Positions 1 to 8,931 of a stretch of 55,853 nucleotides of DNA are shown here, in pieces (position 1 is the stretch's first letter; the number at the start of each line of letters is the position of its first letter). The notes under the pieces were generated by a model. It had not been told where the DNA came from. It made no database searches and saw nothing but the letters and a program-made list of their open reading frames with translations. The position numbers and the translations under genes were made by a program. Location: contig JAEULI010000140.1 in NCBI GenBank assembly GCA_016793845.1, positions 1 to 55,853 of the forward strand, written 5' to 3'. Origin of the DNA: Sphingosinicella sp. (GTDB lineage: Bacteria > Pseudomonadota > Alphaproteobacteria > Sphingomonadales > Sphingomonadaceae).

Positions 1-3
1 GCC

Positions 4-651
4 ATGGCCCAGAACTATCCGCTGATGCCGCACGCGACCGCTGCATGGCTGGTCGACAACACGGCGCTCACCTTCTCGCAGATCGCTGATTTCTGCGGGC
101 TCCACGTGCTAGAAGTGCAGGCGATCGCCGACGAAACGGCCTCCGCAAAGCATATCCCGCGCGATCCGATCCGGGCCGGCGACCTGACGCAGGCCGAGCT
201 CGACAAGGGGCAGGCGAATCCTGCGCACAGCCTCGTGCTGCAGAAGGGGCCGGAGCAGCAGCGCCGTACCAAGGGGCCGCGCTACACGCCGGTATCGAAG
301 CGGCAGGACAAGCCGGATGGCATCGCCTGGATCGTGCGCAACCACCCCGAGATCACCGACGCACAGATTTCGCGCATCATCGGGACGACGAAGACGACGA
401 TCTCCGCGATCCGCGACAAGACGCACTGGAACATCCAGAACATCACGCCGAAAGACCCGGTGACGCTCGGTCTCTGCTCGCAGCGCGAACTCGATGCGCT
501 CGTCGCTGTGGCGGCGAAGAAGGCGGGTATCGAGCGCGTCGACATGACGTTCGACCACGACCGCGACGAGCTTCTGGAAGAGCTGCGCAAGGAGCGCGCC
601 GAAGCGGCCCGCGCCGCGCAGGAAGCGCTGGACGACGCCGATCAGGGCTGA
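4..651 (+). CDS. trcR: DUF1013 / TrcR family cell-cycle transcriptional regulator
   Basis: The 215-residue product matches the DUF1013 family, known as TrcR in Alphaproteobacteria, which is tied to transcriptional control of the cell cycle. The N-terminus (MAQNYPLMPHATAAWLVDNT) is highly characteristic. The first half holds a helix-turn-helix-like segment (LTFSQIADFCGLHVLEVQAI), and a second similar segment (ITDAQISRIIGTTKTTISAI) follows around residues 118-137. The C-terminus is an acidic, alanine-rich helix that could form a coiled coil. Length is normal for the family. The ATG lies three bases from the window edge, so promoter and ribosome binding site cannot be seen. The family assignment is firm; the exact regulon is not visible here. 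Confidence 0.9.
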   Translation: MAQNYPLMPHATAAWLVDNTALTFSQIADFCGLHVLEVQAIADETASAKHIPRDPIRAGDLTQAELDKGQANPAHSLVLQKGPEQQRRTKGPRYTPVSKRQDKPDGIAWIVRNHPEITDAQISRIIGTTKTTISAIRDKTHWNIQNITPKDPVTLGLCSQRELDALVAVAAKKAGIERVDMTFDHDRDELLEELRKERAEAARAAQEALDDADQG

Positions 652-702
652 CGTTTCCGTGAGGTCGATGCGGCTTGCCGCGGGGCCTAAGCCGGAGACG
701 AC

Positions 703-1800
703 ATGAAGGCCGACTCTTCCATCGGCGACGCATCGCTCGCGGACCACGCGCTTCCGCCCGACGAGGGTGAAGAGCGGCGCGGGTTGTTCTATCCACTCGG
801 CCGCTGGGTGCCGGCTTCGGGCAAGCTGCACGAGGTCGCGCCGGGCGTGTTCTGGCTGCGTATGCCGCTGCCGATGAGCCTCGACCACATCAACCTCTGG
901 GTGCTGGATGACGGCGAGGGCTGGGCGATCGTCGATACCGGTCTCAATACCGACAACGGTAAGGCCGTGTGGCGCGAGGTGCTCGCCGGGCCGCTCGCGG
1001 GCAAGCCGGTCACGCGCGTCATCGTCACGCACTATCATCCGGATCATCTCGGGCTCGCGGGGTGGCTGACCTACAAGAGCGGCGCACCGCTGGTGATGGC
1101 GCGCACCGAATATCTGATGGCGCGGATGCTGACGCTCGATATTGCCGATGCGCCGCCGGAACAGGCTGTTGACTTCTACCGTGCCGCTGGGTGGCCCGAC
1201 GCGGCGCTGGAAACGTTCCGCGGACGCGGGTGGGGCCGCTTTGCGCGCGCCGTTTCGCGCCTGCCCTCGAGCTTCATCAGGATCGCTGAGGGCGACGTGC
1301 TGCGCATCGGCGGACGGGCTTGGCGCGTGATCGTCGGGCGCGGCCATACGCCCGAGCACGCCTGCCTTGTCGCAGACGATGACGGGCTGATGCTTGCCGG
1401 CGATCAGGTGCTGCCGCGCATCACCTCCAACGTCTCGGTGTATTCGACCGAGCCCGAGGCCGACCCGCTCGGCGACTGGCTTGCGAGCATCGAGAAGCTG
1501 CGCGGCCTCGATCAGGAACTCTATGTGCTGCCGGCGCACAACGAGCCGTTCCGGGGGCTGCACGCAAGGCTCAACCAGCTTGAGGCCGATCACCATCAAA
1601 AGCTCGACGCGCTGGAGGCGTTCATTGCCGTGCCGAAGCGCGCGCACGATTGCTTCACGGTGCTGTTCCGCCGTCCGGTCGGTGACGACGAGATCATGAT
1701 GGCGACGGGCGAGACGCTGGCGCACCTGCATTATCTGGAACGGCGGGGCCGGGCCGTTCGGGCGCGGACGGATGGGGTGGACTGGTATCGTGCAGCCTGA
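703..1800 (+). CDS. MBL-fold metallo-hydrolase
   Basis: This 365-residue cytoplasmic protein has the metallo-beta-lactamase fold signature HYHPDHLG (HxHxDH) near residue 110. Further metal-ligand regions are GRGHTPEHACL, with the His after GRG, and LMLAGDQVLP, with the conserved Asp. The last ~100 residues form a helical extension of the kind found in hydroxyacylglutathione-hydrolase-like and LACTB2-like proteins. The ATG at 703 has a GGAG at good spacing. The gene overlaps the start of the HAD hydrolase downstream, so the two are probably co-transcribed. The substrate cannot be deduced; thioester or ester hydrolysis is typical of relatives. Confidence 0.88.
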   Translation: MKADSSIGDASLADHALPPDEGEERRGLFYPLGRWVPASGKLHEVAPGVFWLRMPLPMSLDHINLWVLDDGEGWAIVDTGLNTDNGKAVWREVLAGPLAGKPVTRVIVTHYHPDHLGLAGWLTYKSGAPLVMARTEYLMARMLTLDIADAPPEQAVDFYRAAGWPDAALETFRGRGWGRFARAVSRLPSSFIRIAEGDVLRIGGRAWRVIVGRGHTPEHACLVADDDGLMLAGDQVLPRITSNVSVYSTEPEADPLGDWLASIEKLRGLDQELYVLPAHNEPFRGLHARLNQLEADHHQKLDALEAFIAVPKRAHDCFTVLFRRPVGDDEIMMATGETLAHLHYLERRGRAVRARTDGVDWYRAA

Positions 1801-2476
1801 GGTGAAGGCGGTGCTCTGGGATTTCGGCGGGGTGATCACTTCGTCGCCGTTCGAGGCATTCAACCGATACGAGGCGTCCCGGGGTTTGCCGCGGGATAGT
1901 ATCCGGCGGATCAACGCGGCGGACCCTGACCGAAACGCCTGGGCGCGGCTTGAGCGTAGCGAGATCGACGCAGACGCCTTCGATGCGCTGTTCGCCGAGG
2001 AGGCTGCGGCGCAGGGGTATCAGATCGCGGGGCGCGACGTGCTGAGCCTGCTCGCGGGGGATATCCGCCCGGCGATGGTCGCGGCGCTCGATACGCTGAC
2101 GGCGGCGGGTATCCGGATCGGCTGCATTACCAACAATGCCAAGGTCGGGCGCGGGGCGGGGATGGTGGCCGATCCCGAAAAGGCGCGCGCTGTCGAAGCG
2201 ATCCTCGCGCGGTTCGAGCATGTGATCGAAAGCGCGAAGGTTGGCGTGCGCAAGCCCGACCCGCGCATCTACCAGATGATGTGCGACGCGCTCGGCGTCG
2301 CGCCGGAGGCGTGCGTGTACCTCGACGACCTCGGCATCAACTGCAAGCCCGCCGCCGCGATGGGCATGGCGGCGATCAAGGTGACGAGCGAGGCACAGGC
2401 ACTCGCCGACCTCGCGCGGCTCACCGGCCTCGAATTTCCGGGATTTTCAGCGAAAGTTCAGACACAGGCGCTATAG
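1790..2476 (+). CDS. HAD-superfamily hydrolase (subfamily IA)
   Basis: A predicted HAD phosphatase or dehalogenase-like hydrolase of about 228 residues. Motif I is LWDFGGVITS, where the nucleophile Asp is present and the usual second Asp is replaced by Gly, as in YihX-like relatives. Motif II is CITNNAK, motif III the Lys in VRKPDPRIYQMM, and motif IV VYLDDLGINCKPA. Three starts are possible: ATG 1772, GTG 1790 and GTG 1802. GTG 1790 is preferred because GGGGTGGA sits about seven bases upstream and the overlap with the preceding gene is then short. Substrate unknown. Confidence 0.85.
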   Translation: MQPEVKAVLWDFGGVITSSPFEAFNRYEASRGLPRDSIRRINAADPDRNAWARLERSEIDADAFDALFAEEAAAQGYQIAGRDVLSLLAGDIRPAMVAALDTLTAAGIRIGCITNNAKVGRGAGMVADPEKARAVEAILARFEHVIESAKVGVRKPDPRIYQMMCDALGVAPEACVYLDDLGINCKPAAAMGMAAIKVTSEAQALADLARLTGLEFPGFSAKVQTQAL

Positions 2477-2503
2477 TCCCGTCCAAAGAGCGTGTGGGAG
2501 AGG

Positions 2504-4198
2504 ATGATGCCCGGCGGCATGGATTGGATGCAGAACTACGGCCATCCGGTGCCGTGGGATCTGAAGCTGGAACCGATGCCCGTGCACCGCATCCTGGAAG
2601 ATGCCGCCGCGCGTACGCCGGGCGCCGCCTGCATCGACTTCCTCGGGCGCATCTACAGCTATGCCGAGATCGCGGACGCGGTGAACAAGGCGGCGCGGGG
2701 CTTCCAGATCCTCGGCGTGCGGCGCGGCATCAAGGTCGGGCTCTTCCTGCCGAACTGTCCGCAATATGTGATCGCTTACTATGCGATCATGAAGGCGGGC
2801 GGCACGGTGGTGAACTTCTCGCCGCTCTACACGGCGGACGAGCTTCGCCATCAGGTGGAGGACAGCGAGACCGACATCATGGTCTGCCTCGACGTTGCCC
2901 AGCTTTACCCGACGATCGCCGAAGTGCTGGAAAGCTCCCGCCTGCGCTGCCTCGTCGTCGGCTCGCTCGCCGACGTTCTGCCTGCCGGCAAGGCGCTGCT
3001 CTACCGCATGTTCAAGCGCCGCGAGCGGAGCAAGGTGAAAGCGGACCTGCGCCACATCCATTTTTCCAGCCTGCTCGAAAACGACGGGCTGGAGGACGTG
3101 CCCGAGATCGATGTGCACGCCGATATCGCGCTGCTGCAGTACACGGGCGGCACGACGGGGACGCCGAAGGGCGCGGTGCTCACGCACGCCAACCTTTCGA
3201 TGAACGCGCAGCAGGTGCAGGCGATCGACCCCGAGCCGGATATCGAAGACCGCATTCTCGGCGCGCTGCCGCTGTTCCACGTGTTCGCGAACACCTGCGT
3301 GCTGAACCGCACCGTGCTGCGCGGCGGCGAGATGGTGCTGCTGCCGAAATTCGAACTCGGCCCCGCGCTGGAAACGATCCAGCGCCGCCGCATCACCGCG
3401 CTGCCCGGCGTGCCGACCATGTACCAGGCGTTCCTCGACAGCCCGAAGATCGCCAAATACGACCTCACCTCGATCCGCGCCTGCATCTCGGGCGGCGCGC
3501 CGATGCCCGCCGAACTCAAGGCCCGCTTCGAGGCGAAGACGCAGGCGAAGGTGGTGGAGGGCTACGGCCTTACCGAAAGCGCGGGCGTCGTTTCGGTGAA
3601 CCCCTACGAGACGGGCGGCAAGCCCGGCTCGATCGGCCAGCCGCTGCCCGGCACGCGCATCGTCATCGTCGACAAGGAAGACCCTTCGAAACCGCCGGCG
3701 GAGGGCGAACCCGGCGAGATCACCGTGGCGGGTCCGCAGATCATGCGCGGCTACTGGAAGAAGGAAGCGGCGACGAACGAGGCGTTCATCGATGGCCGGC
3801 TGCGCACGGGCGATGTCGGCTACATCGACGCGGACGGCTTCGTCTATGTCGTCGATCGGCTCAAGGACATGATCGTCGTGGGCGGCTTCAAGGCGTTCCC
3901 GAGCCAGCTCGAAGCCGTGCTCTACAAGCACGAGGCGGTGAAGGAGGCGATCGTGATCGGCGTGCCCGACCCCTATCTCGGCGAGCGGCCGAAGGCGTTC
4001 GTGACGCTGATGCCGGGTGCGGACGTGACGGAGAAGACGCTGCTCGATTACCTCAATGGGCATGTCGGCAAGCACGAACGTGCGGTCGGCGTGGAGATCC
4101 GCGACAGCCTTCCCAAGACGATGATCGGCAAGCTTTCCAGAAAGGAACTGGTCGCCGAGGAACGCGCCCGCTACGAAGCAGCCCGAATGGCCAGCTGA
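2504..4198 (+). CDS. Long-chain acyl-CoA ligase (AMP-binding)
   Basis: An adenylate-forming ligase of about 564 residues that should activate a carboxylic acid, probably a fatty acid, to its CoA thioester. The AMP-binding loop TGGTTGTPKGAVLTH is near residue 215. The A5 motif GYGLTESAG, the hinge RTGDVGYIDADGFVYVVDRLKD and the C-terminal catalytic Lys in MIGKLSRKEL are all present, so it should be active. A GTG at 2492 is also possible, but the GGGAGAGG directly before the ATG pair at 2504/2507 favours the later start. A maleylacetoacetate isomerase gene follows closely in the same direction. Chain-length preference cannot be read from the sequence. Confidence 0.9.
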   Translation: MMPGGMDWMQNYGHPVPWDLKLEPMPVHRILEDAAARTPGAACIDFLGRIYSYAEIADAVNKAARGFQILGVRRGIKVGLFLPNCPQYVIAYYAIMKAGGTVVNFSPLYTADELRHQVEDSETDIMVCLDVAQLYPTIAEVLESSRLRCLVVGSLADVLPAGKALLYRMFKRRERSKVKADLRHIHFSSLLENDGLEDVPEIDVHADIALLQYTGGTTGTPKGAVLTHANLSMNAQQVQAIDPEPDIEDRILGALPLFHVFANTCVLNRTVLRGGEMVLLPKFELGPALETIQRRRITALPGVPTMYQAFLDSPKIAKYDLTSIRACISGGAPMPAELKARFEAKTQAKVVEGYGLTESAGVVSVNPYETGGKPGSIGQPLPGTRIVIVDKEDPSKPPAEGEPGEITVAGPQIMRGYWKKEAATNEAFIDGRLRTGDVGYIDADGFVYVVDRLKDMIVVGGFKAFPSQLEAVLYKHEAVKEAIVIGVPDPYLGERPKAFVTLMPGADVTEKTLLDYLNGHVGKHERAVGVEIRDSLPKTMIGKLSRKELVAEERARYEAARMAS

Positions 4199-4223
4199 AG
4201 GGGGCCAGTTGAAGGGAGAAAGC

Positions 4224-4865
4224 ATGTCGCGCACGCTTTATGGATACTGGCGGTCGTCGGCATCCTACCGGGTCCGCATCGCGCTCAATCTCAAGGGGCT
4301 CGATTACGAGAGCAAGGGTATCGATCTGCGCACGGGCGCGCAGGGGGGCGTCGGCTTCAAGCTGCTGAATCCGCAGGGCTTCGTGCCCTATTTCATCGAC
4401 GGCGATATCGGCCTCAACCAGAGCCTCGCGATCATCGAATATCTCGACGAGACGTATCCCGAACCCGCGCTTCTTTCCGACGATCCCGTGAGGCGCGCGC
4501 GCATCCGCGCCGCCGCGCAGATCATCGCGTGCGACATCCACCCGATCGATAATCTTCGCGTGCTCAAATATCTGAAGAACAGCATGGGGCAGGAGCAGGA
4601 GGCGATCGACGACTGGTATCGCCACTGGATCGAAGAAGGTTTCCAGCCGCTCGAGGAGATCGCGGAAGGATCGCCCGGGCCGTATCTGTTCGGCGATCAG
4701 GTGACGCTCGCCGACGTGTGCCTCGCGCCGCAGATGTATAATGCGCGGCGGCAGCGCACCGACCTTTCGCGCTTCCCGACACTGGTCGAGATCGACAAGG
4801 CCTTGATGAAACTGCCCGCGTTTCTTAACGCTCGCCCAGAGGCGCAACCGGACGCGGATAGCTGA
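4224..4865 (+). CDS. maiA: Maleylacetoacetate isomerase (zeta-class GST)
   Basis: A 213-residue zeta-class glutathione S-transferase predicted to isomerise maleylacetoacetate to fumarylacetoacetate in tyrosine and homogentisate catabolism. The glutathione-site signature SSASYRVRIALNLKGL lies near residues 10-25, followed by the thioredoxin-fold NPQGFVPYF and the QSLAIIEYLDE segment that binds the glutathione glutamate. ACDIHPIDNLRVL is diagnostic of the zeta class. The start at 4224 is chosen over 4209 because GGGAGAAAGC precedes it. The window carries a second zeta-class gene at 28900-29535. This copy sits beside housekeeping genes rather than a gentisate cluster, so the homogentisate role is the better guess. 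Confidence 0.88.
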   Translation: MSRTLYGYWRSSASYRVRIALNLKGLDYESKGIDLRTGAQGGVGFKLLNPQGFVPYFIDGDIGLNQSLAIIEYLDETYPEPALLSDDPVRRARIRAAAQIIACDIHPIDNLRVLKYLKNSMGQEQEAIDDWYRHWIEEGFQPLEEIAEGSPGPYLFGDQVTLADVCLAPQMYNARRQRTDLSRFPTLVEIDKALMKLPAFLNARPEAQPDADS

Positions 4866-4867
4866 AC

Positions 4868-5269
4868 ATGGCATATTGGCTGGTGAAGACCGAGCCCACG
4901 AAGTGGAGCTGGGACGATCAGGTGAAGGCGAAACGCACGCACTGGAACGGCGTGCGCAACGCGCAGGCGCTCGGCAACATGCGCGGCATGAAAAAGGGCG
5001 ACCTCGTGTTCTTCTACCATTCGGTGGAGGGCAAGGAGATCGTGGGCATCACCAAGGTGGCGCGCGAGTTCTACCCCGATCCCGATGACGAGAAATCCGG
5101 CCTCGTCGATCTCGAAGCCGTGAAGCCGCTGCGGACGCCGGTGACGCTTGCGGCGCTGAAGGCGGACGAGCGTCTGAAAGACCTCGCGCTCATCCGCCAG
5201 TCGCGGCTTTCGGTGATGCCGATCGACGAGACGGCGTGGAGCATCATCTCGGGAATGGGCGGGGTTTAG
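4868..5269 (+). CDS. EVE domain-containing protein
   Basis: A 133-residue single-domain EVE protein, a PUA-like fold thought to bind modified nucleic acid bases. The N-terminus MAYWLVKTEPTKWSWDDQ and the following HWNGVRNAQALGNMRGMKKGDLVFFYHS are hallmarks of the family. Length matches stand-alone members. The ATG is 2 bp after the stop of maiA, so translation is probably coupled. The gene is followed by a palindromic repeat cluster that may end transcription. Substrate and physiological role are unknown for the family in this setting. Confidence 0.9.
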   Translation: MAYWLVKTEPTKWSWDDQVKAKRTHWNGVRNAQALGNMRGMKKGDLVFFYHSVEGKEIVGITKVAREFYPDPDDEKSGLVDLEAVKPLRTPVTLAALKADERLKDLALIRQSRLSVMPIDETAWSIISGMGGV

Positions 5270-5297
5270 ACAAGACGTCGCCGAGGACGTGCGAGGT

Positions 5298-5395
5298 CAT
5301 CCCCTCCCCCTTGAAGAGGGGGAGGTCGGGTGGGGGTGGATGGCGAAGGTTGTGCCCGTGACCCTCCCCAACCCCTCCCTTTCAGGGAGGGGCTA
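5298..5395. repeat. Pair of G/C-rich palindromes (REP-like element)
   Basis: Two hairpin-forming units lie between the convergent EVE and M20 genes: a C5/G5 stem around 5302-5326 and a CCCCTCCCT/AGGGAGGGG stem at 5372-5392. Each is flanked by the same short arms (accctccccaa on one side, gggtgggg on the other), placed in opposite orientation. The same composite unit recurs at 10648-10740. This is the architecture of dispersed intergenic palindromes. It may also act as a bidirectional terminator here. Confidence 0.8.
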
Positions 5396-5408
5396 ACCAA
5401 AACCGCTC

Positions 5409-6851
5409 TTACTTCCCCGGTGCGTTGCGGTAGTCGAGCGGAGGGGTGCGGTCGCCGACGAGGGAGCGGTAGACGAAATCGGGGCCGCGTCGCTCCGCGA
5501 ATTCCGCTTTCGCCGCCGCGATCAGCGCGGGTTTCTGGAACAGGTCGATCGCAGTGAGCGCCAGCACCTTGGCGGCGTTCTGCATTCCCTTCATGCCGAT
5601 CGAGGTGCCCCCGGCGGCGACCGCCTGCCAGCTGTGCGCGGGCGTGCCCGGCACCCATGTCGCGGTGGAAAAGCCCGCGGTGGGCACCGTCCACGAAACG
5701 TCGCCGACATCGGTGGAGCCTGCGCCGTGGTCTTCCTTCATCGGTTCGACGCGCGCGGCGTCCGAAAGCTTCGCCTTCGTCTGCCCGAGCGTGGGGGTGA
5801 TCTTCTGCGCAAACGCAATGTCTTCGGGCGTGTAGAGCACGCCGCCGACTTCGGTGAGTTTCGCGTGGACGAGTGTTTGCAGCGTGTGGTTCGGCAGCAG
5901 CGGCAGCGCGCCGTGGATCACCTCGTAGTCCACCGTGGTGCCGGTGCCGAGCGCGGCGCCCTCGGCCGTCTTCACCAGCCGCTCGAACGTCTCGCGCACC
6001 ACTTCGGCATCCGGGTTGCGCACGTAGTAGAAGGATTCGGCGAAATCCGGCACGACGTTCGGGGCGTTGCCGCCGGCCGTGATGACATAGTGCATCCGCG
6101 ATTTCTCGGGCATGTGCTCGTGCATCATGTTCGCCATCATGTTCATCGCCTCGACGCCGTCGAGCGCCGAGCGGCCGCGTTCGGGTGCGCTCGCGGCGTG
6201 GGCCGCGATGCCGTGGAAGCGGAACTTGGCGGACTTGTTGCTGTTCGTGGTCTGGACATCGGCGCTGTTCTCCGCCGCCGGATGCCAGTGCAGCGCGATG
6301 TCGACATCGTTGAATAGGCCTTCGCGCACCATGTAGACCTTGCCTGCGCCGCCCTCCTCGGCGGGCGTGCCGTAGAAGCGGATCGTGCCCTTGGTGCCGC
6401 TCGCCTTCATCCAGTCCCTGACCGCGATGGCGGCGGAGGCGGAGGCGACGCCGAACAGGTGGTGCCCGCAGCCGTGCCCGGCGGTCACGTCGCTGCGGAT
6501 GGTCTTTGCCGGGTCCGCCGTCTGGCTGAGGCCGGGCAGCGCGTCGTATTCGCCCATGATGCCGATGACGGGCCCCGTGCCGTTCGACCAGGTGGCGGTG
6601 AACGCCGTGGGGGCGCCCGCGACACCCGCCTTCACGTCGAAACCGGCGTCCTTCAGCCGCTTCTGCAGCAGCGCCGAGGAGCGCGCCTCCTGATAGCCGA
6701 CCTCGGCAAAGCCCCAGATGGCCTTCGCGGCGGCTTCGTTCGCGGCGCGGTCGGCATCGATGCGCGCGAGCGCGGTGTTGCTTTCGGCAGCGGCAGCAGC
6801 GGTCGGGGGGGCGGCGGCGAGCAGCGCGGCGGCGATGATCGGTTTCAGCAT
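5409..6851 (-). CDS. Exported M20 family amidohydrolase (AbgB-like)
   Basis: A 480-residue zinc-dependent amidohydrolase or peptidase of the M20D group, closest in type to the p-aminobenzoyl-glutamate hydrolase B subunit. A signal peptide (MLKPIIAAALLAAAPPTAA) gives a periplasmic location. Metal-site motifs include EYDALPGLSQ, GHGCGHHLFG and the Glu pair in PAEEGGAGK. The dimerisation domain begins near AAHAASAPERGRSALDG. The start at 6851 is preferred over 6896 because it begins the signal peptide and is preceded by AGGAAAG. No partner A subunit is adjacent. The physiological amide substrate is unknown. Confidence 0.88.
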   Translation of the reverse strand: MLKPIIAAALLAAAPPTAAAAAESNTALARIDADRAANEAAAKAIWGFAEVGYQEARSSALLQKRLKDAGFDVKAGVAGAPTAFTATWSNGTGPVIGIMGEYDALPGLSQTADPAKTIRSDVTAGHGCGHHLFGVASASAAIAVRDWMKASGTKGTIRFYGTPAEEGGAGKVYMVREGLFNDVDIALHWHPAAENSADVQTTNSNKSAKFRFHGIAAHAASAPERGRSALDGVEAMNMMANMMHEHMPEKSRMHYVITAGGNAPNVVPDFAESFYYVRNPDAEVVRETFERLVKTAEGAALGTGTTVDYEVIHGALPLLPNHTLQTLVHAKLTEVGGVLYTPEDIAFAQKITPTLGQTKAKLSDAARVEPMKEDHGAGSTDVGDVSWTVPTAGFSTATWVPGTPAHSWQAVAAGGTSIGMKGMQNAAKVLALTAIDLFQKPALIAAAKAEFAERRGPDFVYRSLVGDRTPPLDYRNAPGK

Positions 6852-6994
6852 GGCTTTCCTTTTCTGGTCAGCGCCAGATTTTAATTTTGAATTCATATTC
6901 TATTTCATCTTTGGTTGCCGGATGCGACCATAATCGACTGAGAGGCGAGCGCCAGTGTTGACCAAGCGCAAAGAGCGGCCTAGCCGCTCGGAGC

Positions 6995-7999
6995 ATGTAT
7001 TTCGTCTCCGACAACGCCGCCGCCGCCTGCCCCGAGGTGATCGAAGCCGTCCTTGCCGCCAACACCGGCATCGCGGGCACATATGACAACGACACGCTGA
7101 CGCAGCGCCTGAACGGCGCGTTCGGCGAATTCTTCGGGCGCGAATGCAGCGTCTTCGCCGTGGGGTCGGGAACCGCGGCGAACTGCCTTGGCCTTGCCGC
7201 GATGGTGCCGCCGTGGGGCGCGATCGTCTGCCACCGCGAGGCGCATATCCAGGTCGACGAAGCCGGGGCGCCCGCATTCTTTAGCGGCGGCGCGGCGCTG
7301 ATCCTTGCCGAAGGCGATGCCGCCAAGCTCTCGGTCGAAGGCGTGCGCGCGGCGGTGGCCGGGATGCGCGGCGACGTGCATCAGGTGGTCCCCTCCGTGC
7401 TTTCGATGACGCAGGCGACCGAGTACGGCTGCGTCTACACGCCGGATGAGGTCGCGGCGCTTGGCGACGAAGCAAAGCGGCGGGGCTGGCGGCTGCACAT
7501 GGATGGCGCCCGCTTCGCAAACGCGCTCGTCCACCTCGGCTGCGCGCCGGCGGACATCACGTGGCGCGCGGGCGTCGATATGCTGAGCTTCGGTTTCATC
7601 AAGAACGGCGGCATGTCGACGGAGGCCATCGTCGTGTTCGATCCCGCGCTCACCGAAACATTGCCGCACAGGAAGAAGCGCGCGGGCCAGATGCCCTCAA
7701 AAGGCCGCTATGCCGCCGCGCAGCTGCTCGCGATGATCGAAACGGGCGCGTGGGAACGCAACGCCCGCGCCGCGAATGCCGCCGCCACGCGCATCGCTGC
7801 GGCTGCGGGGAACAGGCTGATCTACCCTGCGGAAGCGAACGAGGTGTTCGTGCGCGCTTCGCCGGAGGACTCCGCTGCGCTGCGCGCGCAGGGTTTCCAG
7901 TTCTACGACTGGGCGCCGGGCGAGATCCGGCTGGTGACCGCGTGGGACACGCCCGAGGCGCACGTGCAGGCGCTCACCGCCGCGCTCGCCGGGCTGTGA
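6995..7999 (+). CDS. ltaE: Low-specificity threonine aldolase
   Basis: A 334-residue PLP enzyme of the beta-eliminating lyase fold predicted to cleave L-threonine or allo-threonine to glycine and acetaldehyde. The PLP-binding Lys is in LSFGFIKNGGM, the Asp-Gly-Ala-Arg of HMDGARFANALVHLG contacts the cofactor, and AVGSGTAANCLGL binds the phosphate. Length is typical. A perfect 7-bp inverted repeat (GAGCGGC..GCCGCTC, 6973-6989) sits directly before the start with only a GGAG next to the ATG, so initiation could be structure-sensitive. The EamA transporter gene begins inside the stop codon region. Confidence 0.87.
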   Translation: MYFVSDNAAAACPEVIEAVLAANTGIAGTYDNDTLTQRLNGAFGEFFGRECSVFAVGSGTAANCLGLAAMVPPWGAIVCHREAHIQVDEAGAPAFFSGGAALILAEGDAAKLSVEGVRAAVAGMRGDVHQVVPSVLSMTQATEYGCVYTPDEVAALGDEAKRRGWRLHMDGARFANALVHLGCAPADITWRAGVDMLSFGFIKNGGMSTEAIVVFDPALTETLPHRKKRAGQMPSKGRYAAAQLLAMIETGAWERNARAANAAATRIAAAAGNRLIYPAEANEVFVRASPEDSAALRAQGFQFYDWAPGEIRLVTAWDTPEAHVQALTAALAGL

Positions 8000-8931
8000 C
8001 GCGCGCCAGCGTTTCCCGCGTCGTCCTGCCGTTCGCGGCAGTCACGCTGATCTGGGGGACGACCTGGTATGTGATCAAGACGCAGCTTGGCGTCGTGCCG
8101 CCGCAATGGTCCGTCACCTACCGGTTCGCCGTGGCCAGCCTGCTGATGTTCGGGGCCTGTATCGTCATGCGGCGGACATTGCGCTTCCCGCTCTCCGCGC
8201 ACGGATTTTTCCTTCTGCTCGGTCTCTTTCAGTTCGCGGGCAATTTCAACTTCGTCTACCAGGCGAGCCGCAGCATCACCTCGGGGCTGATCGCGGTCGT
8301 GTTCGCGCTGCTGGTGGTGCCGAACACGCTGTTCGCGCGCCTGTTTCTGAAACAGCCGATCAGCGGCCGCTTCATGATCGGGGCGGGACTCGGTATCGTC
8401 GGCGTCGCGCTGCTGTTCGAGCGGGAACTGACGGAGACGGGATGGAACGGCGCGTTCACGACCGGCCTCGTGCTCACCGGCTGTGCCGTTATCCTCGCTT
8501 CGGTTTCGAACGTCATGCAGGGGACCGAGCGCGCGCGCACCTATGACATGTTCGGAATGCTCGCCTTCGCGATGGCGTACGGCGCGATCATCGATGCGGG
8601 CGTCGCGTGGGCGACGAGCGGGCCGCCCGTCGTGGAATGGACGCCAGCCTATCTCGGCGGCGTCTTCTATCTCGCCGCTTTCGCCTCGGCGCTTGCCTTC
8701 CTGCTCTATTTCAACGTCATCCGCATCATCGGGCCGGCATGGGCTGCTTATTCCAGCGTGCTCATCCCGTTCATCGCGATGACGATCTCGACGTTTCTGG
8801 AAGGCTATCGCTGGACGCCGGTTGCGGTGACCGGTGCGGTGCTCACCATCGTCGGCCTCCTCATCGCGCTCCGGGCACGCAGCGTGCCCGCGGGAACCGC
8901 CGCGGCGGGCGGCACGACGGGGCGCAGCTAG
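7996..8931 (+). CDS. EamA/DMT-family transporter
   Basis: A 311-residue inner-membrane protein of the drug/metabolite transporter superfamily. It has about ten hydrophobic segments arranged as two EamA repeats. The first repeat begins with the typical AVTLIWGTTWYVIKTQLG, and the second ends with YRWTPVAVTGAVLTIVGLLIAL. The GTG start at 7996 overlaps the TGA of the threonine aldolase gene (GTGA), which implies translational coupling. An amino acid or metabolite exporter would fit beside an aldolase, but that is inference. It converges with the MFS gene and the two stops overlap by 4 bp. Confidence 0.85.
   Translation: MTRASVSRVVLPFAAVTLIWGTTWYVIKTQLGVVPPQWSVTYRFAVASLLMFGACIVMRRTLRFPLSAHGFFLLLGLFQFAGNFNFVYQASRSITSGLIAVVFALLVVPNTLFARLFLKQPISGRFMIGAGLGIVGVALLFERELTETGWNGAFTTGLVLTGCAVILASVSNVMQGTERARTYDMFGMLAFAMAYGAIIDAGVAWATSGPPVVEWTPAYLGGVFYLAAFASALAFLLYFNVIRIIGPAWAAYSSVLIPFIAMTISTFLEGYRWTPVAVTGAVLTIVGLLIALRARSVPAGTAAAGGTTGRS

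Noticed and set aside
109-1914. 601-residue antisense open frame
   Set aside because: It lies opposite trcR, the metallo-hydrolase and the start of the HAD gene, which have clear motifs. Its composition (Arg, Ala, His, Pro rich) is that of a high-GC shadow frame.
2281-4212. 643-residue frame overlapping the acyl-CoA ligase
   Set aside because: It is a shifted frame on the same strand as a motif-complete ligase and is strongly Arg/Pro biased.
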